NCBI GenBank assembly: GCA_900319195.1
Contig: ONNL01000060.1
Coordinates: 1-8,481, forward strand
Direction of reading: 5' to 3'
Source: an uncultured Ruminococcus sp.
GTDB lineage: Bacteria; Bacillota; Clostridia; Oscillospirales; Ruminococcaceae
DNA length: 8,481 nucleotides
The notes beneath the pieces were generated by a model. That model made no database searches. It was not told where the DNA came from and worked only from the letters and a program-made list of their open reading frames with translations. A program made the translations under genes and the position numbers. This document shows positions 6,512 to 8,481 of this stretch, piece by piece (within the stretch, counting starts at the first letter, position 1; every line of letters begins with the position of its first letter).

Positions 6512-7618
6512 TCAGTCAAGACCCTCCCACCATTTTTCCGTAAAGCTGTCTATGCTGTCAAAGCTGACCGTTTCGCCTATTCTTGGTGTAGCTAAGTTCA
6601 CACCGAGTCTTTCAGCTTCTCTTGTAATACGAATGATAGGATCGTCCCACGAATGATTTGCAAGCACAAATGCTCCCCAATGAACAGGTATCGCCCACTT
6701 TGCCCCTGCGTCCTTTACTGCCTGTGCTGAGGATTCAGGTGTCATGTGGGAATCGGGCCAGCCCGTGTCATACTGTCCGTCCTCGACAAGCATCAGCTCG
6801 GGAGCACCGAGCTTTTCACGGACTTTTGTGAACACATCATAGTATCCGCCGTCACCTGTAAAGTACAGGCTGTGTTTCCCGTTATTTATGTACAGACCTC
6901 CCCAGAGCGTTATGTTGCTCTTGAGAGGATTTCTTCCCGAAAAGTGCTGCGAAGGTGTGAGTGTACAGGTGAGACCGTCAAGCTCGATATCCTCCCACCA
7001 GTAAAGTGAGTGCAGCTTACTCTCGTCTATTCCCCAGCCCTTCAGATAGCTGTCTACGCCGAGCGGTACGATATACGCGCTGACCTTGCTGTCGATCGCT
7101 TTTATCGTATCATAGTCAAGATGATCGTAATGATCGTGACTGATAAAAAGAACGTCAATGTCAGGAACGTTTTCGGGCTTGAGAGCAATATCCGAAAAGC
7201 GCTTCGGACCAGCGAAGCCGACAGGTGAGGTACGCTTTGTAAGAACGGGGTCAATGAGAATATTCTTGTCTCCCATTTGTATAAACGACGATGAATGACC
7301 GAGCCATGTTACATTCATATCGTTCACATCTGCACGCTGTATGTCTTTAAGCTCCATAACGGGTATCGTGTCATCGGGAGTCCTTCTGCTGCTCTTTTTG
7401 CCTATGTTTCCGGACATAAGCTTAAACCCATTTTCGTTGTGAAACTCGCCGTCATAGAATTTGTCGGTCTTTTCAGCAAAGCTCTTCTGCATTTCCTTGT
7501 CGGGAGTTTTTCCGACACTTGGGTAAAATTTCAAAAAAAGAAAAGCAATGATAAGTATGACCAAGATAGCAATGAAAAATACGAGCAATATTCTGCGCAG
7601 TATTTTGAGTTTTTTCAT
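6512..7618 (-). CDS. Membrane-anchored metallo-beta-lactamase-fold hydrolase, NAPE-PLD/UlaG-like
   Basis: The 368-residue product begins with a basic tip and one long membrane helix (about 9-30), then a hydrolase domain probably facing outward. WLGHSSSFIQM (105-115) and the zinc motif HDHYDH (161-166) mark the metallo-beta-lactamase fold. Further metal or active-site residues are H225 (SQHFSGR), D256 (TGDGGYYD), H291 (HMTPE) and H313 (PVHWGAF). The order SHDHYDHLD, QHFSGR, TGD, HMTPE, HWGAFVLANH closely follows the branch that contains N-acylphosphatidylethanolamine phospholipase D and related bacterial proteins. Bacterial relatives also include lactonases such as UlaG, so a phosphodiesterase or lactonase role is possible and the substrate is unknown. 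AAGGGG lies about 7 bases before the ATG. It is the first gene of the minus-strand unit, behind the promoter at 7734-7763, and overlies no obvious partner of known pathway. Confidence 0.92.
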   Translation of the reverse strand: MKKLKILRRILLVFFIAILVILIIAFLFLKFYPSVGKTPDKEMQKSFAEKTDKFYDGEFHNENGFKLMSGNIGKKSSRRTPDDTIPVMELKDIQRADVNDMNVTWLGHSSSFIQMGDKNILIDPVLTKRTSPVGFAGPKRFSDIALKPENVPDIDVLFISHDHYDHLDYDTIKAIDSKVSAYIVPLGVDSYLKGWGIDESKLHSLYWWEDIELDGLTCTLTPSQHFSGRNPLKSNITLWGGLYINNGKHSLYFTGDGGYYDVFTKVREKLGAPELMLVEDGQYDTGWPDSHMTPESSAQAVKDAGAKWAIPVHWGAFVLANHSWDDPIIRITREAERLGVNLATPRIGETVSFDSIDSFTEKWWEGLD

Positions 7619-7640
7619 AGTCCCACCCCTTATTATACTG

Positions 7641-7727
7641 AAAAAACGTCACCTTTTTATGCTCCTGATCATCGGGAGCGATATTCCGTGCTTGACGAGC
7701 TTTCGGCTAAAGCCGTATTTTATCTTT
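7641..7727 (-). promoter_or_regulatory. Structured 5' leader of the hydrolase gene, possible attenuator
   Basis: From the predicted start near 7727 the minus-strand RNA can form CGGC-TTTA-GCCG and a second hairpin GCTCC/GGAGC (7675-7679 with 7661-7665). CGTCA (7693-7697) can pair with TGACG (7647-7651), enclosing the second hairpin, and TGACG is followed at once by six T (7641-7646). That is the outline of a weak, conditional terminator about 20 bases before the start codon. I do not recognise a known riboswitch class. Confidence 0.3.
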
Positions 7728-7733
7728 GATAGC

Positions 7734-7763
7734 ATTATACCATATACTGATATAAAAAAGCAA
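7734..7763 (-). promoter_or_regulatory. Extended -10 promoter of the hydrolase-GH43 unit
   Basis: On the minus strand TGGTATAAT supplies a perfect -10 box (7734-7739) with the TG of an extended -10 element. The -35 region is weak (TTGCTT, 7758-7763, 18 bp away), as is common for extended -10 promoters. The start would be near 7727, about 109 bases before the ATG. A second TATAAT at 7632-7637 is too close to the start codon to leave a ribosome binding site. Confidence 0.6.
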
Positions 7764-7818
7764 GATATTATGCGTAATTTTTCATATATTCTGTACATTT
7801 TGCGACCGACCTGTGTTT

Positions 7819-7832
7819 TGCAGATATCTGCA
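7819..7832. promoter_or_regulatory. 14-bp perfect palindrome TGCAGATATCTGCA
   Basis: The palindrome lies between the two divergent promoters, 56 bp upstream of the hydrolase -35 box and 60 bp upstream of the amidase -35 box. Seven T follow at 7835-7841, so on the plus strand it could form a small stem (TGCAG/CTGCA, loop ATAT) with a U tract. Either a dimeric regulator site or a weak plus-strand terminator is possible. Confidence 0.35.
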
Positions 7833-7891
7833 CGTTTTTTTCTGAAAGCATTACATTGTATCTAAAGTTTCTGATGAGCTGAACCCTGTCG

Positions 7892-7919
7892 TTGACAAGT
7901 ATTGCCTATGACATGAAAT
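7892..7919 (+). promoter_or_regulatory. Possible amidase promoter
   Basis: A perfect TTGACA (7892-7897) is followed after 16 bp by TGAAAT (7914-7919, four of six matches to TATAAT). It would give a leader of about 50 bases containing the hairpin at 7945-7972. The poor -10 box means a weak or activated promoter, or a chance -35 match; CATAAT at 7933-7938 is an alternative -10 box. Confidence 0.3.
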
Positions 7920-7944
7920 TGCATGGTCTGTACATAATTCCGCG

Positions 7945-7972
7945 GCACTTCGCATAACATTTAGCGAGGTGC
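7945..7972 (+). promoter_or_regulatory. Hairpin sequestering the amidase ribosome binding site
   Basis: GCACTTCGC (7945-7953) pairs with GCGAGGTGC (7964-7972) over 9 bp with a single G-T pair, leaving a 10-base AT-rich loop. The second arm contains the ribosome binding site GAGGT (7966-7970), 8 bases before the amidase ATG. When folded, the site is fully paired, so translation should be low unless the hairpin is opened. Confidence 0.5.
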
Positions 7973-7978
7973 ATACAT

Positions 7979-8481
7979 ATGAACAAAATCAAAAGAAAAA
8001 TATACAGCGGACTCATGCTTGCAGGACTTGTTGCGGCTTCTCTCGGAGCAGCGGACGTACTCGGGAAAAAGGCGGAAAGGCAGGGAACACTGCCTGTTTC
8101 ACTCATCACGGACGAGGACGAAAAGCCTGTTATCATCATTGATGCAGGTCATGGCGGCTTTGACGGCGGCTGCACGAATGCTGACGGCACTATCGCTGAA
8201 AAGGGGATAAACCTGAGTATATTGCTGCGGCTTCGTGATATGCTTGAGGTGAGCGGCTATGAAGTACACGTAACACGCGACAAAGACATCTCAATTCATG
8301 ATAAGGGCGTCGAGGGACTGTCCGCACAGAAGAGCTCCGATATGGACAATCGGCTTGAGCTTTTCAATAAGTACGACAATGCCATATGCGTGTCGATACA
8401 TCAGAATCAGTTCACTCAGCCGCAGTATAACGGCGCTCAGATGTTCTATTCTGCGGCAAATGACGAGAGCGAGTCGCTGGC
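7979..8481 (+). CDS. N-acetylmuramoyl-L-alanine amidase (Amidase_3), CwlD-like, 3' end outside the window
   Basis: The frame opens at ATG 7979 and is still open at the right edge, giving 167 residues. A basic N-terminus and a hydrophobic segment (about 9-26) form a signal peptide or anchor; a short acidic linker follows. The catalytic domain starts near residue 50. It shows the zinc-binding DAGHGG (55-60, H58), the zinc-binding glutamate in AEKGIN (E74), and SIHQN (139-143, H141). These are the first three zinc ligands of Amidase_3 enzymes, which cut the bond between N-acetylmuramic acid and the stem peptide of peptidoglycan. The remaining catalytic glutamate should lie beyond the edge. Length, N-terminal anchor and single domain resemble CwlD, the amidase that makes muramic-delta-lactam in spore cortex, but a general wall hydrolase is equally possible. 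GAGGT lies 8 bases upstream inside a hairpin. Confidence 0.9.
   Translation, partial: MNKIKRKIYSGLMLAGLVAASLGAADVLGKKAERQGTLPVSLITDEDEKPVIIIDAGHGGFDGGCTNADGTIAEKGINLSILLRLRDMLEVSGYEVHVTRDKDISIHDKGVEGLSAQKSSDMDNRLELFNKYDNAICVSIHQNQFTQPQYNGAQMFYSAANDESESL

Larger units (their letters stand above)
7619..7978. other. Divergent intergenic control region
   Basis: These 360 bp separate the hydrolase gene (minus) from the amidase gene (plus) and hold no convincing gene. They contain, in order, the hydrolase leader, its promoter (7734-7763), a 14-bp palindrome with a T tract (7819-7841), a possible amidase promoter (7892-7919) and the hairpin over the amidase ribosome binding site (7945-7972). Short frames here lack ribosome binding sites and recognisable products. 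Confidence 0.7.

Noticed and set aside
7871..7900. Hammerhead ribozyme core, because CTGATGA occurs at 7871-7877
   Set aside because: The required GAAA segment after stem II and the flanking helices are missing.
7548..8210. Short frames on both strands around the divergent region (for example 7548-7865 plus, 7906-8139 minus, 8019-8210 plus)
   Set aside because: No ribosome binding sites and low-complexity or antisense products; the last two overlap the amidase gene, whose frame carries clear catalytic motifs.
1..8481. Mobile elements, CRISPR arrays, tRNA or rRNA genes, toxin-antitoxin or defence modules
   Set aside because: No repeat-spacer pattern, transposase or integrase motif, cloverleaf sequence or defence protein signature was seen on either strand.

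Overview
The window looks like chromosomal DNA of an anaerobic, plant-fibre-degrading Ruminococcus-type member of the Oscillospiraceae (Firmicutes). The main reason is an 843-residue secreted enzyme that ends in a type I dockerin, the plug that docks enzymes into a cellulosome. Gram-positive Shine-Dalgarno sites, moderate GC genes with AT-rich intergenic gaps, a DegV protein and a CwlD-like amidase agree with this. The genus is an inference; no rRNA or tRNA gene is present to confirm it.

Layout, left to right. (1) 1-132, minus: the first 44 codons of a gene that runs off the left edge, with its own promoter. (2) 133-442: a 310-bp AT-rich gap holding two terminator-like hairpins and one copy of a dispersed repeat. 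(3) 443-2771, minus: a probable two-gene operon, a membrane diguanylate cyclase (GGDEF) followed 28 bp later by a DegV-family fatty-acid-binding protein, driven by a near-consensus promoter at 2878-2906. (4) 2935-2989: a second copy of the repeat, here forming the terminator of the next unit. (5) 3043-7618, minus: three genes with gaps of 68 and 77 bp that may form one transcript. They encode a membrane-anchored metallo-beta-lactamase-fold hydrolase related to NAPE-PLD/UlaG, the dockerin-bearing GH43 enzyme, and an unrecognised two-helix membrane protein. (6) 7619-7978: a divergent control region with a promoter in each direction, a 14-bp palindrome, a structured leader for the hydrolase and a hairpin covering the amidase ribosome binding site. 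(7) 7979 to the right edge, plus: the first 167 codons of an N-acetylmuramoyl-L-alanine amidase.

Functionally this is a mix of cell-surface and polysaccharide functions (cellulosomal galactan or arabinogalactan trimming, peptidoglycan amidase, surface hydrolase), c-di-GMP signalling and fatty-acid handling. I see no phage, insertion sequence, CRISPR or defence system, and no strong evidence for a novel multi-gene system. The most distinctive signals are regulatory: the paired hairpin repeat behind two separate transcription units, the hairpin that hides the amidase ribosome binding site, the folded leader of the hydrolase gene, and the GGDEF gene that lacks a normal ribosome binding site but is overlapped by a short upstream frame.
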